Assembly: GCA_022560025.1 (NCBI GenBank)
Contig: JAFISE010000034.1
Span: 163,761-227,760, forward strand
Direction of reading: 5' to 3'
Origin: Stagonosporopsis chrysanthemi
Lineage: Eukaryota > Ascomycota > Dothideomycetes > Pleosporales > Didymellaceae
Length of the DNA: 64,000 nt
Shown here: piece after piece, positions 19,318-29,577 of the stretch
How the letters are laid out: each line of letters opens with the position of its first letter
Position numbering within the stretch: the first letter of the stretch is position 1
Program-made: the position numbers and the translations under genes
Notes under the pieces: generated by a model
Database searches by the model: none
Seen by the model: the letters and a program-made list of their open reading frames with translations, nothing else
What the model was told of the DNA's origin: nothing

Positions 19318-20650
19318 CTAGTCAGCTTTGCCACGAGAGAACACGTCTGAGTGATGAACACGAGGTGAGTTCAACCAGTATAACGATATCCTGAACAACT
19401 CAGGTCTGCCCTCTGGCTCTGCTGGAGCGGGAGGCTGTTCGACCTGATGCGCAGAAGAAATTGGTGCCTGGCCGCACAGCATAGTGTGCTGGTACTGATC
19501 ATGCGAGCCGTGCGGCATATATTGCGGCATTCCTGGTTGCATGACTGGCTGCTGCGGAACATACAGGTATTGCGGCGGACCGCATTAGTATTGTGGGTGA
19601 CCGTATTGGTAATGACCGTATGGGTATTGCTGCTGTTGACCGTATGGGTATTGTGGCACGTTGGGCTGCACGGACAGTGGTTGCATTGGCTGCGTGCTGT
19701 GTGGTGAGTCTTGCCGTGGCGTGGTTTCCATCTGTGGGAAATATTTGTTCGCCATTCGGTTGCGTCCCGAGCTCGGGTCGCGGACGGCTGTTTCTGCCAG
19801 TTGTTGAAGTTTGGATCCTTCTGACGCGCCATGCGAAGTGCGTGAGCGGCCAGGGCCATTGGATTGCGTGGAGCCTGTAAGGCATTTCTCAAGAGCGAGT
19901 GGTTCGCCCAAAGAGGAGCTCGATCTGCATTCCAAGTATCGCCGTCCATTATAAAACAATTACATTGTAGGATGGCAAATTGGTCTGTTGTGGGTAATAT
20001 TTGCAACGACTTTGGCACGCCGTTTGGAAAGTTGTATTTCTTGTTGAACCATGTACTGACAGTATTGTAGCACAGTGGGCATGGCTGTATTGCTGGTTAG
20101 CCTGGATTGTAACCAAAGTCTGGGTCACGTACCGTGTTGAGTGGGTCAGGGTGTTTGTCACCACAGTACCCACAAGGTTTTTCGCAAGCGCTTTTGCAGC
20201 CAGGGCTGTCTCTGTGGAGTGTGTGGCAGTTCCTGCATCTGCCACGGCCGATGCCGCCAATTATTTGGACCATCTTCTGGTTATGAAGTGGGTAGTAATT
20301 GCCCGTTGGCGGTAAGAATCGCTTGGGGTGGTACATTGGCACAGTCTGGGCGTGCAAGTTTTCTGGTGTCTCCGGGTATAGGTGTTGGAGAGCTGTTTGG
20401 TCCAACTGATGTTGGGTTGATTGGTCTGTACCCGCGTAGATGCGAGTGTCGTAATGGTGTTCCACCCACTGCCGAATGGGTAGTGCGCGATGGTCAGAAT
20501 AATCCATAGCTGCTGAGGAGATATGCGGATGAGAAGATTAGAGTGGCTAACAGCGCCTGCCTTGTTGTGGGCATCAGGCGCTAGGCTCTTGGCGTTGCCG
20601 GGCCAGGTCCCAGGTGCACCTTTGGGCTCACTTCCACTTCCTCGTCTCAT
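19318..20650 (-). pseudogene. Decayed zinc-knuckle-like gene with Q/Y/P-rich C-terminal tail
   Basis: On the minus strand, exon A (start at 20507 or an upstream exon from 20650) runs to 20133. It encodes HHYDTRIYAGTDQSTQHQLD and a cysteine-histidine cluster CRNCHTLHRDSPGCKSAC, then CGYCGDKHP. A 48-bp intron (20085-20132; GTACGT...ACAG) joins it in frame to PCPLCYNTVSTWFNKKYNFP. Around 19760-19800 the coding signature jumps one frame, and continues there as QYPYGQQQQYPYGHYQYG. That frame is then cut by a TAA near 19585, after which it resumes (PPQYLYVPQQPVMQPGMPQ) to a stop at 19318. The gene therefore carries at least one frameshift and one nonsense change. The C/H spacing suggests two zinc-binding knuckles; the tail resembles prion-like low-complexity domains. 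No named family is recognised. Confidence 0.6.
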
Positions 20651-20948
20651 TTGAGATGATGATACAACGAGGAAAACTTACAGATTACTTGAAAACCGCG
20701 TTTGAAAGTTCAGCAGCCTTCTAAGCCGCCTCTAGGTATATTTGCAGCGTGACACTGGACGCGCATGCGTGGTATCAATTCACCGAGGCGATAAAATTGA
20801 ATCAAGCAAAGTACAGATGTCTCGCTCTTAGGTGTCTTAATTGTGTGATGTTTCGATACGCGCATTGCTGTGACGTCTTGGCACGCTGTTGTTGATCTCA
20901 GTGCGTCGCTCGTTCCTTCCTCCCTTCACTGGTACGCCCGCACTCACC

Positions 20949-21780
20949 ATGCAGCCATCAGTCCTCATCAACGCCTTACTCGCGGGGATCTCAATAAAAG
21001 ACCCTCAGAATAGCCTCTTTGGCCCAAATCCGTCGACTCGCGAGGAGACGAAACTATTACAGGAACAATGCTCTGCATTATCCGCTCAACACGGTCTCGT
21101 CTCCAGCACGGATGCCGAAGCCCAACGTTGCAAAAGATGGTATGCAGGCTTTCATAAAGCAGCAAAAGTTGAGATCACAGCCCGCACTTCCCAGACTGCG
21201 CGCCTGTCTGGCCTCGAAGAGGAGCTCCGCGGCAGCAATGAGGAACGCACCTCATTCAAAACTCGCCTCAAGGAGGCCAATACTCTCCGTTTAGAGCTTC
21301 CTACCTGGGATATGCTTGAAAGCTTCGAAATAGTCTGCTCGCCTTCACATATGAGCATCTTGGATATCCTGAAGAGCATTACAATCCAGAAGCGCTCCGT
21401 CTCGACATGGATGAATCGCTGCTTGAAGAGACTTTGAGTCGCATGGCTGAGTGCGAAGCTTTCTGGAACTACAGAAAGACGGTCTGCTCTGAATTCGTTA
21501 CTGAGATCAAAGACCTACATAGGAGGATTGATGCGCTCAATGGTCAGGTCACTAAGCTCTTGACCGACCGCAATGCCCTGCGGGCTGACATCAAGACCCT
21601 TCGAGATCACAATACAAAACTCAGCACTTCCTTGAAAACTACAGAGAAATTATTGGGCACGGTATATCGGTAATCAGAATCCTCCAGAATAAAGTCACTT
21701 TGGCTGAGTCCGCCTCCCGAAGGTGGAAGGCCTAGCGCGCAAGGCTTGGACAGTGGCTTGAGGATAACATCAACGCCCGG
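20949..21780 (+). pseudogene. Frame-broken coiled-coil orphan gene
   Basis: An ATG at 20949 opens 162 codons (MQPSVLINALLAGISIKDP, later LSGLEEELRGSNEERTSF). In the region 21313-21355 the coding signature switches frame and continues as YEHLGYPEEHYNPEALRLD, MDESLLEETLSRMAECEAFW and heptad-rich IDALNGQVTKLLTDRNALRA, to a TAA at 21671-21673. Another frame then reads on as IRILQNKVTLAESASRRWKA before a TAG. No intron with acceptable splice sites explains the first switch. The heptads predict a long coiled coil. The gene is probably non-functional, or the assembly contains indels. Confidence 0.5.
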
Positions 21781-22382
21781 AAGACTCTCGGTTGAATGGA
21801 TTAACTTCTACGGTCTGCCCTCAATCTTATCGCCGCTCTCCAGGCGTGTGCACGTTCTTTGATAACGGCTTCCTGGAAATCATCTCTTTCTCACGGCTAT
21901 CCAGGAGTGTAGCCTACTATCACCTAACCTATTATTATCGGGTTCGCTTGAAAGATTCCAAGGCATGCATTGTTTGTTCTTCGAAGCGTAGCTTTGCGGA
22001 GATCGGAGATGGATGCGGGAGGAAGCATGTAAACATAGAAATGAATCAGTTCCTCTCGTATGTCTGGGCCACAGTATCAAAGTAAGATCTCCCCAGTCTC
22101 AACAAACTGGTGGCTGGGGCAGTCAGTAGACAAGCAGATGGGGCTTCAACGTTTCAAGTTGATTCCATTGTAAGATTGGTGACTGTTATAAACTATGACC
22201 ACAAATCGTCTTTCAAAACCCGTAAATAACGCCTCACAACAATAGAAGCAACCACCGCCAGTAAGCCGGTGGTAGGAGACCGCCAAGATGCCAGCCATAA
22301 GGGAGCCCCGGAAGTGAACCAGTGAAAGGAGGTCGCCAGCAAGTCCGTCATGGGGCCACCATGGGGACAGCCAATGAGTTGG
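21781..22382. other. Intergenic between two broken orphan genes
   Basis: No convincing gene. A GC-rich patch at 22250-22380 contains short imperfect palindromic pieces (ACCGCC...GGTGGT), but no structured RNA is recognised. Confidence 0.4.
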
Positions 22383-24019
22383 TCATGAGGAAGTGGACAA
22401 GAATTTCCGAACACCCTCTCGTGTTTCCTTTATTTTTGTTACCCGAAGGGTAAATTCTTCGAGTGATCGTTTGAGGTGTGTCCTAGTTGTACCCCCGACC
22501 GGCGAAAGCTCCCAGAGCTCGTCAACTACATCGCTCAATGATATGAGCTTTGCATCCAGCTCATCTTCTAGCCTATGGTTTGTAAGACGGGCCTCCAGAT
22601 CAGCTTCGAGTGCTGCCTTCTTGGCGCGAAGATTCGCAAGTTCGTCCTTGGCGGCGATTGCGCGCTGGTACGCTTCGAATTTGTGCTTCAGGTGCTCTAC
22701 GATTTGCGGCTCGAATAGAGGATTTTTGTAGCGGAGTTCCGCTCGCTGTTCCCAGAGCTCTTGCGCTTCTGACGCACGCATTTGATCGAGTCTGGATGTG
22801 TTGACACCTACACCCGCATCTGCCATGTTGAACCCTAGACCCGTGTAGTGGTATCCATTTCCGAGCCTGCAGAACAACTTTCCGCCAAGCTTGCACTCCT
22901 CAACGTTGATGGGATATGCCACTGTGTACGTGTGATATGTGAAGGTCGGAATTCGAAGTCCGGAGCCGTGGTTTGAGAAGAGGTATCGGCAAACGTCGTA
23001 AACGAGTGCTTTGAGCCAGTGCGTGCTTCCAGTCTTGTGGCCGGCCGCTCGCGATTCGCTATTGCTGGTGAAACCGAAGTACTTGAGGCAGCGACGGAAC
23101 GGTTGGGATGTAAGGTCTGCGTCGTCTTCAGGCGCCTCTGCGTGGAGCACTTCCGACAGTGCTACAGTGAAAGTTTTCAATTGTTTGACACGCTCCATCT
23201 TGCCTTGGAAGTGGAAGTGGTGCCCATCGCGGATTCCTGCCGCATCAGAATGATTAGCGCGTGACTGATTGTCAATCTGCACGCAGGCATCTGTGTGTTC
23301 GTCAAGGCCACTCGCGTAGCGGTGTAGCCACCGGATCACTCTACGGAGTTGCTTTGGGCTGGGTGAATTGCCCTTGTCGTCGGTAAGCACGATGACGTAG
23401 ATAGCTGGTGCAAAGCTTCCGATTTGTCGAGCCAGCCAGTGACTAGCACCTATAGCCCGCTGCTGCAGTGATTGATTTAGGTGCGCTTCGTCGAAATGCG
23501 CAGTCAACGCTTTGTCTTCAGGCCGTGCTGAGATGACCGACAGAGACTGTCATCAAGTAAAGACTCTAGCAGGACGAGTGGGGTGTCGGCCAACAATTGC
23601 ACTCCGTGATGCTTCCAGAGATCCAGTCTTGACAACGTGGTGTTTGGACGCTTAAAAAAGACATGTTGAGACTTCTTGCTTTCGCTGAAGGCTGCGTCGA
23701 TCATTCCAATGCAACCGAACTCGCTCAGTATTGCAGAGAAATCGTGTTCACAGCGCGACACTTTTAATTTCGCGGCGAGGCGAAGTTCTGTAGACAGCGG
23801 TGGATCCACTGCGCGAATTGGTTCAGGATCACTTGGGATCAACTGATTTGCTTCTCGTGTCGACACGGGACGTGCGGGGGTGTTTGAGACAGACGTATCG
23901 TCTGAGTCAGGTATGAAGGGCCCTTCCGAGCCTTGTGTTAAGTCGAGGCTTGCATGTCACGATGTGCGACCGCGGAAAGGAAAGTCAGCTTGCGCTGGAG
24001 ATGGTGACGACTCCGACAT
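22383..24019 (-). pseudogene. Frame-broken hypothetical protein gene with C-terminal coiled coil
   Basis: The minus strand opens with ATG at 24019 (MSESSPSPAQADFPFRG), meets TGA at 23957-23959, and then stays open in the same frame (DSDDTSVSNTPARP) through 23504. The coding signature next shifts frame near 23530 (SVISARPEDKALTAHFDEAH) and runs 370 codons to 22383. This second part contains HHFHFQGKMERVKQLKTF, YHYTGLGFNMADAGVGVNT, and an alanine/lysine-rich coiled coil (KDELANLRAKKAALEADLEA). A 39-bp intron could remove the TGA, but its donor GTCGCA is poor and it is very short. The frame switch has no usable intron. I therefore call it a disrupted gene; the domain family is unknown. Confidence 0.5.
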
Positions 24020-24504
24020 GATGGTCGGTGTTGGAGTGTTGGTGTGTCAGTGTGAGGACGCACGAGAAATCAATCGTCAGTCCAACCACCCGCTAACGAT
24101 CCTAAACGGAAGGTGCAACCCAAATCATGCGACGCGTCAGAAGTACACCACTCGTAGTACAATGGACTTACAGACTGTTCGTGCTGACTTGGCGCCTTGC
24201 CGGGACTATCGGCTGAGGGAGTAGCAAGTCGGATCGAAGCGATAGAGAAGCTCATCGTTCATCTGCCATCCTGAGTTACAGTATTGTGGGAATTGCAAGC
24301 TACGGTCTTCTTGGTGACCCTTGGGCGATGAAAAACCGAGAGTACACAGCTGGAGGATGCATCACGAGTGACCTTTGGAGGACAAGATTTGCATTTGGTG
24401 TAGAATCTCGAACAATCAAAGAAGTCTGTGGTATATTAAGCGACTCATTTATGAAAAAGTCATCTCAGTCCCAAGCATCCGACTGCTCCACCGTAATCGA
24501 CCAT
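24020..24504. other. Intergenic upstream of the broken gene and downstream of the secreted-protein gene
   Basis: The ORF 24286-24741 (+) is largely antisense to the last exon of the secreted-protein gene and is not called. Nothing else is recognised. Confidence 0.4.
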
Positions 24505-25495
24505 CTATATCTCGAGCTTGACCATGTTGATCAGGATCTTGTCCACGTCGGTGAGGAACTCGCGTTGGTCCACAGTGCAGCCAAGATGACACTCAACCAT
24601 CTTTGGGAAGGCACGTGGCGTTGGATAGACGCTCTTGAACTCGCCCATATGCTCGTCGAGTCTTTTGTCGATGAACTCCCTTGTCTCGCAGCAGTGCCAG
24701 CTTCCATCAGTATCGAGCGTGTCTTGAGATCCGAGCTGTAAGAAGATATGGCTATCTGTGTTCTGGTCAGTTATGCGCACATCTCATGCGGAACGTGGAC
24801 TGACCTTCTGTGTAGGCGCCTACTTCACGAGGTGCGTGGCAGTAACGATAGCCAGCTCCTTCGTCGTTTACGTAGTAGCAGTTCCGTGCTAGTTTGGTGG
24901 CCTCCTCATAGGCTGCAGCGATGGCGCCTATGAGAAGGTTGCGGACTTGCGTGTTCTTGTAGTGTGAGCTTGCAACGCCCATTGAGTCCATGGTGTCTAC
25001 AATGGCAAGCAGTCAGTACATCAATGTATGTATAGGTTGATAAAGGCCAAAGCGTACCTGCAAGACTGCCGTCTGACAGGCGATGGGCAGTCTTGAGCCA
25101 ATGCGACTTGCCCCAACATTTCTGGTTGCTCCTCCCGCCGATCGTATCTGGACAATCTATCTTGAGCGTTCGTTGGATGGCATCATACATCTTAGGACCA
25201 GCGACGTATCCAACATTGTTTTGGTCGTTTGAGGTTATGTACACCTCGACAGTGGCCGTGCCTCTCCATTGCTTCTTCTCGTACGTCTCCAGTATATCTG
25301 AGCCGGTATTGAACTGCACGAGTCCTAGATCGGACATGTTGTCTAGGTCGGTTGTGCCTGCATCGTTAGTGCGTGCTCAAATGAGGGCGCGGCAGGTAGC
25401 GTACTGTCGAGGCTGCTGATGGCTGCCACAGCTGCGAAGGCGGACGAGAAGAGCAGGATCGCCGCGACGAACACGGCAAGCAGTCGAGCCCGCAT
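24505..25495 (-). CDS. Secreted cysteine-containing protein, four exons (277 aa)
   Basis: Exons 25495-25405, 25357-25058, 24996-24805 and 24755-24505 join in frame. All three introns (47, 61 and 49 bp) have good donors (GTACGC, GTACGC, GTCAGT) and branch sites (CACTAAC, TACTGAC, AACTGAC), and all three are phase 1. The N-terminus MRARLLAVFVAAILLFSSAF is a strong signal peptide with probable cleavage after the alanine-rich segment. The mature part has cysteines in KIDCPDT, QKCWGKS, ARNCYYV, YRYCHAP, SWHCCETRE and VECHLGC, an even number suitable for disulphides. No catalytic motif is recognised. It could be a secreted enzyme-like protein or a candidate effector; the sequence alone does not decide. 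It is tandem to the M24 peptidase gene, 169 bp downstream of its stop. Confidence 0.72.
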
Positions 25496-25664
25496 TGTCA
25501 ATGTATTGCGTGTGGTCGAATTATGTCGAGACTGCAATGGTGAGTGGTGCGTGAAGTTAGAGCGTGCTCAAGTGTTAGTTCGGCTAGTATGGGGCCTGGC
25601 GGGCGCGGACGTCGAGCGGAAGTGAAGCTCTTGTATTACTCTAGCCACGACTAGTTCGGCTCAT

Positions 25665-27127
25665 TCAGGGCTCCCATGGGCTCCTCGCAAACCCGCCGCT
25701 AATATTCTCAGCCTCGCCGTCTTCTTTCACTACCAGTATGTCCTCATGGCGAACGCCAAAGTCATTGAGCACGTACACGCCCGGCTCAGCAGTGAAGGTC
25801 ATGCCCGGTCGCAGAGTCGCTCCAAAGTTACCTTTGTTAAGGTACGGGCTTTCGTGCGCCTTGATGCCGATGCCATGGCCGAGACGGTGGGTGAACTCTT
25901 TCTCGTATCCAGCGGCGGCGATGACTTCCCGAGCAGCTATATCGACCGCTGCAGCAGTCCCATTTGGCACCATGGCTTTCACAGCTGCGGCCTGCGCATC
26001 AAGCACGACTTGCCACACGCGCAGCTGCTCCGTGACGTTGTACCCTGGAGGTGGCGGATTCGGCACGAACGGTGGATAGAAGGTGCGGCACACATCACTG
26101 CTATAGCCGTAAAGGTGCGCACCTACATCTATGAGTACAAACATGCCCGGCTCAAGCTTTCTACTGCCATCGTATCCGCCGTGGGGCAATGCAGCGCTCT
26201 TCCCGAACTCGACAATGTCGAAGAACGGATCCATGCCCGCCGCTCTCATGGTATCGTCGAGTACTTTTGCCACCTCATTCTCGCTGACACCCACAAAGAG
26301 GCACTTGCGCATGGCTCGTATGGCCTCGACCGTACCGGTGTTGACAGCTTTGAGTATGCCAAGTTCACGTTCGGTCTTGATCTGACGGACAGCCTCGACC
26401 TCTCCACTCAAGCCAACAATTGTGAAGCCGTTCGTTGCAAATCCTCGCTGAATGAAATCACGCATCTCCTCATCAACCATCAAGGTCGGTGACAGGATCT
26501 CGCCCCAAATTTCCGACTCGTACAGGGTGGTGTAATAGTTCCAGTGCTCTTCATACGTGACCGTGTGGATGTCTTTCTCGAAGGGCATATTCAACAGTCT
26601 TGCACGCGTCTCCTCAAAGTGCGGGACGAGGAACGAGGTATTGGCGATGACACTGCCATCTGACAGCTTCTCTGGGCGGATGACCATCACAAAAGGGCGT
26701 TCTTCTGGCTCCCACACCTCCCATTGAGGCTGCGTGATGTTTGCATAATAGCTGAATGTGTATCCAGGCTCAACAATGAATGCATCGACACCCTCCACGG
26801 CGAGAGCCTTGGCTAGGTTGTTCCTCCGCAGCACATACTCTTCAACGGGAGGTCTCTCAGCGGTGTGGAGGAATTTCAACCCGGTGGCTCGGTATGCGTC
26901 TATGGAGCACTTTTTAAACGCTTCCTTCTTTGACCTCATAAGAGGTGGTGTGTGGATATTGTATGCGCCATAGTTCTACGCCGTTAGTTGCTTTACACAC
27001 CAACAAGGACGTGACGAACCCAAAGGAGCAGCAACGACACTGCAGAAAGACAGAACACCCATCGTACAGCATTGTTGACCCTCGACTGAGGCACAGACGT
27101 ATGAAACGGCAGCAATGTCTCTTTCAT
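25665..27127 (-). CDS. Membrane-anchored M24 metallopeptidase (aminopeptidase P / Xaa-Pro dipeptidase family)
   Basis: Exon 1 (27127-27020) and exon 2 (26975-25665) flank a 44-bp intron (GTTCGT donor, AACTAAC branch, GTAG acceptor) and give 472 aa. Exon 1 provides a single hydrophobic helix (WVFCLSAVSLLLLW) after a short positively charged N-terminus, suggesting a type II membrane anchor or uncleaved signal. The creatinase N-domain precedes a full pita-bread catalytic domain with all five metal ligands: D in VLIDVGAH, D in YSSDVCRTF, H in HRLGHGIGIKAHE, E in TFTAEPGVYV and E in GVRHEDILVV. These enzymes cleave X-Pro bonds using two metal ions. The divergent MFS permease starts 315 bp away. 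Confidence 0.88.
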
Positions 27128-27442
27128 GATGAAAATTGATGTTTGGACATCGAATTCCAACGCCGGCGATGTTGTGAGATGGTCGGATGCGCTTGCCCAA
27201 ACCTCGCTAGTGTGCTGTAACCTCATCAATCCACCACCCCATAGAAAGCCCACCCCCACTCCTGCTCCACCGTCTATCATTCGTCTTCAGCCATCGATGT
27301 TCCTTCCGAAGCTTGCCCGTCTGCCGTTGCGCCACGATAAGGAAGACATTCTCCGAAAGATCGGCAGTACAAAAGGCGGCCCAGTTGCCGACGGACTCAC
27401 GATGGCTCTAGTAGCAGTACCTATGCTCGGTCAATAACTCAA
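27128..27442. promoter_or_regulatory. Shared promoter of the M24 peptidase and the MFS permease
   Basis: This 315-bp region lies between two divergent start codons. Pyrimidine-rich tracts (CCACCCC, CCCACCCCCACTCC) occur near 27230-27260. ORFs here are short and not supported. Confidence 0.5.
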
Positions 27443-29025
27443 ATGGCAGCCGGACAGCCCAAGAAAGACGCCATGGACTCGACGGGCTCGCCAGCAAAAG
27501 ACATGGAAGTCAATACCGCGGCTGACGTCGACTTTGAGGAAGGCCACGCGCCGGTCCTCTACTCCAAGCGCTCCATCTTCTTCATGGTCCTCTTCTCAGG
27601 TCTGGCGATTGGAAGCGATGCGTATAACAGCGCGCTCATGGGGCAGTTGCTCCTGCTCCTTACGGCTCTATACCCGGACACCCTCAGCGTGGCAACACAG
27701 TCTCAGCTGACCAACGCATTCATCATCGGGCTGATCATTGGTATGTTGGCGTTTGGTTTCATCAGCGACCGCCTGGGTCGCAAATCTGGTGCTGTGTTGA
27801 CGACCCTCTTCCTCTCTGTCGGTATCGTCATGACGGCTGTGTCACATGGCACCAGCGACAAGGGCCTTTTCTGGATGCTCACAGTCAGTCGAGGCATTGC
27901 TGGGTTCGGCGCTGGCGGCGAGTATCCGGTGTCAGGAGCTGGCACAGCAGAGTCCACGGATGATTCTCCGCGAGCTCGAAAACACCGAGGTTTTATCTTT
28001 GCCATGGTGGCAGATGTCTCGGCGTCGCTGGGCTTCGTCTTCTCTGGTCTTGTACCTCTGCTACTGCTTCTTTGCTTTCACGAGCGCGAAAAGCACTACG
28101 AGAAGGTATGGCGGATTGCGTTCGCCCTTGGTGTTATCGTACGTTGTCTACACCTCTTGCAGCTTCGTCTAAATCTGCTAATCCGTCTCAGCCCCCTGTC
28201 TCCATCTTTTGGTTCCGCTGGCGTATGGCCATGTCTTCTGCCGAACGCCGCAGCAGCGCAAGGAACACAATCTTGCCATATCACCTTGCCATCAAACGCT
28301 ATTGGCGTCCTCTGATTGGCTCAGCTGCTGCATGGTTCATCTACAACTACATTGCCTACCCTTTCGGCCTTTTCAGCTCGACAATCTCTGCTTCTGTCAA
28401 TGCCGGCGATTCCCTCGTCAAGTCGTACGGCTGGGGTACACTGATCAATTGCTTCTACCTGCCTGGTGGCTTCATTGGAGGCTACTTGTCTGACAAGATC
28501 GGTCGCAGGAAGACCATGGCATTGGGTTTTGGGCTACAGGCCTGCCTCGGATTCATCATTGGTGGATGTTTGCCATACATCCAAAATATCACTCCGCTCT
28601 TCATCGTGCTATACGGTCTCTTCCTCACACTTGGTGAGGTTGGACCTGGCGCTACAATCGTCGCTACATCTTCCGAGTTCTTTCCCACAAGCATCCGAGG
28701 GCAGATGCTCGGCCTCTGCGCCGCGGTCAGCAAAGCCGGGGCCGCCATCGGCACCAGCGTGTTCAAGCCTATCCTCGCATCGTACGGCACCGATACTGTG
28801 CGAGGAAATCAAGCCGTGTTCCTCATCGGCTCAGGCTTCGCAGTGTTGGGTATGCTGGTCGCGTGGTTCTTCATCCCCGCGCAGCCGCCGAATCTCGTTG
28901 AGGAAGACGAGAACTGGAAGGTGTATCTGCAAGACGCAGGTTACGAGATTCAGTGGGGTGACGATAAAGCGAAGGACCCGAAGAGAGTAGTGTTTGATGC
29001 TGTGAGGGATAAGACAGTTGACTGA
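27443..29025 (+). CDS. MFS permease of the glycerophosphodiester/phosphate (GIT1-like) group
   Basis: Exons 27443-28138 and 28192-29025, with a 53-bp intron (GTACGT donor, GCTAAT branch), give 509 aa. The protein starts with a ~45-residue hydrophilic tail and then shows about twelve hydrophobic segments with MFS signatures: GFISDRLGRKSG after TM2, SRGIAGFGAGGEYPVSGAGT in the first half, and GGYLSDKIGRRKTM as the duplicate motif in the second. The R-GiGaGgEYP motif and the tail are typical of fungal Git1-type glycerophosphoinositol/glycerophosphocholine permeases and their phosphate-transporter relatives. It would act in the plasma membrane, taking up phosphodiesters or phosphate by proton symport; the substrate is inferred from the family only. 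Confidence 0.85.
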
Positions 29026-29117
29026 GCCGCTCAGTCCTGTCCTGGTGAGGATATGTTGAACTCGGTGATTGCCCTGAAGCTTCCTATGCGCCACTCAGTT
29101 CCCAAGCCCGAACAAGC

Positions 29118-29181
29118 CAGACGCGGCGTACCAGACGCGGCGTACCAGACGCGGCGTACCAGACGCGGCGTACCAGACGCA
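29118..29181. repeat. 14-bp tandem repeat, about 4.5 copies
   Basis: CAGACGCGGCGTAC repeats perfectly at 29118, 29132, 29146 and 29160, followed by a partial copy CAGACGCA at 29174. It lies ~90 bp after the permease stop codon. Confidence 0.95.
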
Positions 29182-29237
29182 GCAGCCAGATTTCAGTACG
29201 AAAGCGTGCCTTTCTCTCGCCAATGCACATTATCGGC

Positions 29238-29271
29238 CATTGCCCAGAAGCTTTTGCCCGCGTACACATAT
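29238..29271 (+). repeat. 34-bp dispersed direct repeat, left copy
   Basis: This 34-bp sequence (CATTGCCCAGAAGC ... GTACACATAT) recurs at 31762-31795 in the same orientation with one mismatch. The two copies bracket the HET pseudogene at about 2.5 kb spacing. Confidence 0.9.
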
Positions 29272-29385
29272 AAGCAGTATTAATTGTATAGGCCTGTCAA
29301 ATACTCTACTAAAATATCTTGCAATAATGACTGTTGTACGTGGCTTAAAAGCCTTATTTTTGTGGTAGGCTCCAAGGCCTGGAGC

Positions 29386-29431
29386 GGGCGTTGGGTGACT
29401 CTGGGCGTTGGGTGACTCTGGGCGTTGGGTG
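29386..29431. repeat. 17-bp tandem repeat, 2.7 copies
   Basis: GGGCGTTGGGTGACTCT occurs at 29386-29402 and 29403-29419 with a third partial copy to 29431. Confidence 0.95.
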
Positions 29432-29577
29432 CACGGACACGGTAGCATGGGGTTCACGTGTTGTCAGCCGTGCACATCTTTTCAGCCTGATTGTGACTGC
29501 CTGCTCCATACCACCTGTCCAAACAATCGCACACTCTCAAACCCTCTTGATTTGAAAGACCTGTGATATAGCCAAAT

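Larger units (their letters stand above)
29026..29577. other. Repeat-bearing intergenic region upstream of the HET pseudogene
   Basis: No gene. It holds two tandem repeats and one copy of a dispersed 34-bp sequence (separate entries), then the pyrimidine-rich leader of the HET gene. Confidence 0.6.

Noticed and set aside
24286..24741. 151-aa plus-strand ORF
   Set aside because: Mostly antisense to exon 4 of the secreted-protein gene, whose splice structure is coherent.
25746..26492. 248-aa plus-strand ORF
   Set aside because: Antisense to the M24 peptidase, which has all five metal ligands in frame.
29118..29431. Possible CRISPR-like array
   Set aside because: Units are contiguous tandem repeats with no spacers, in a eukaryotic genome.
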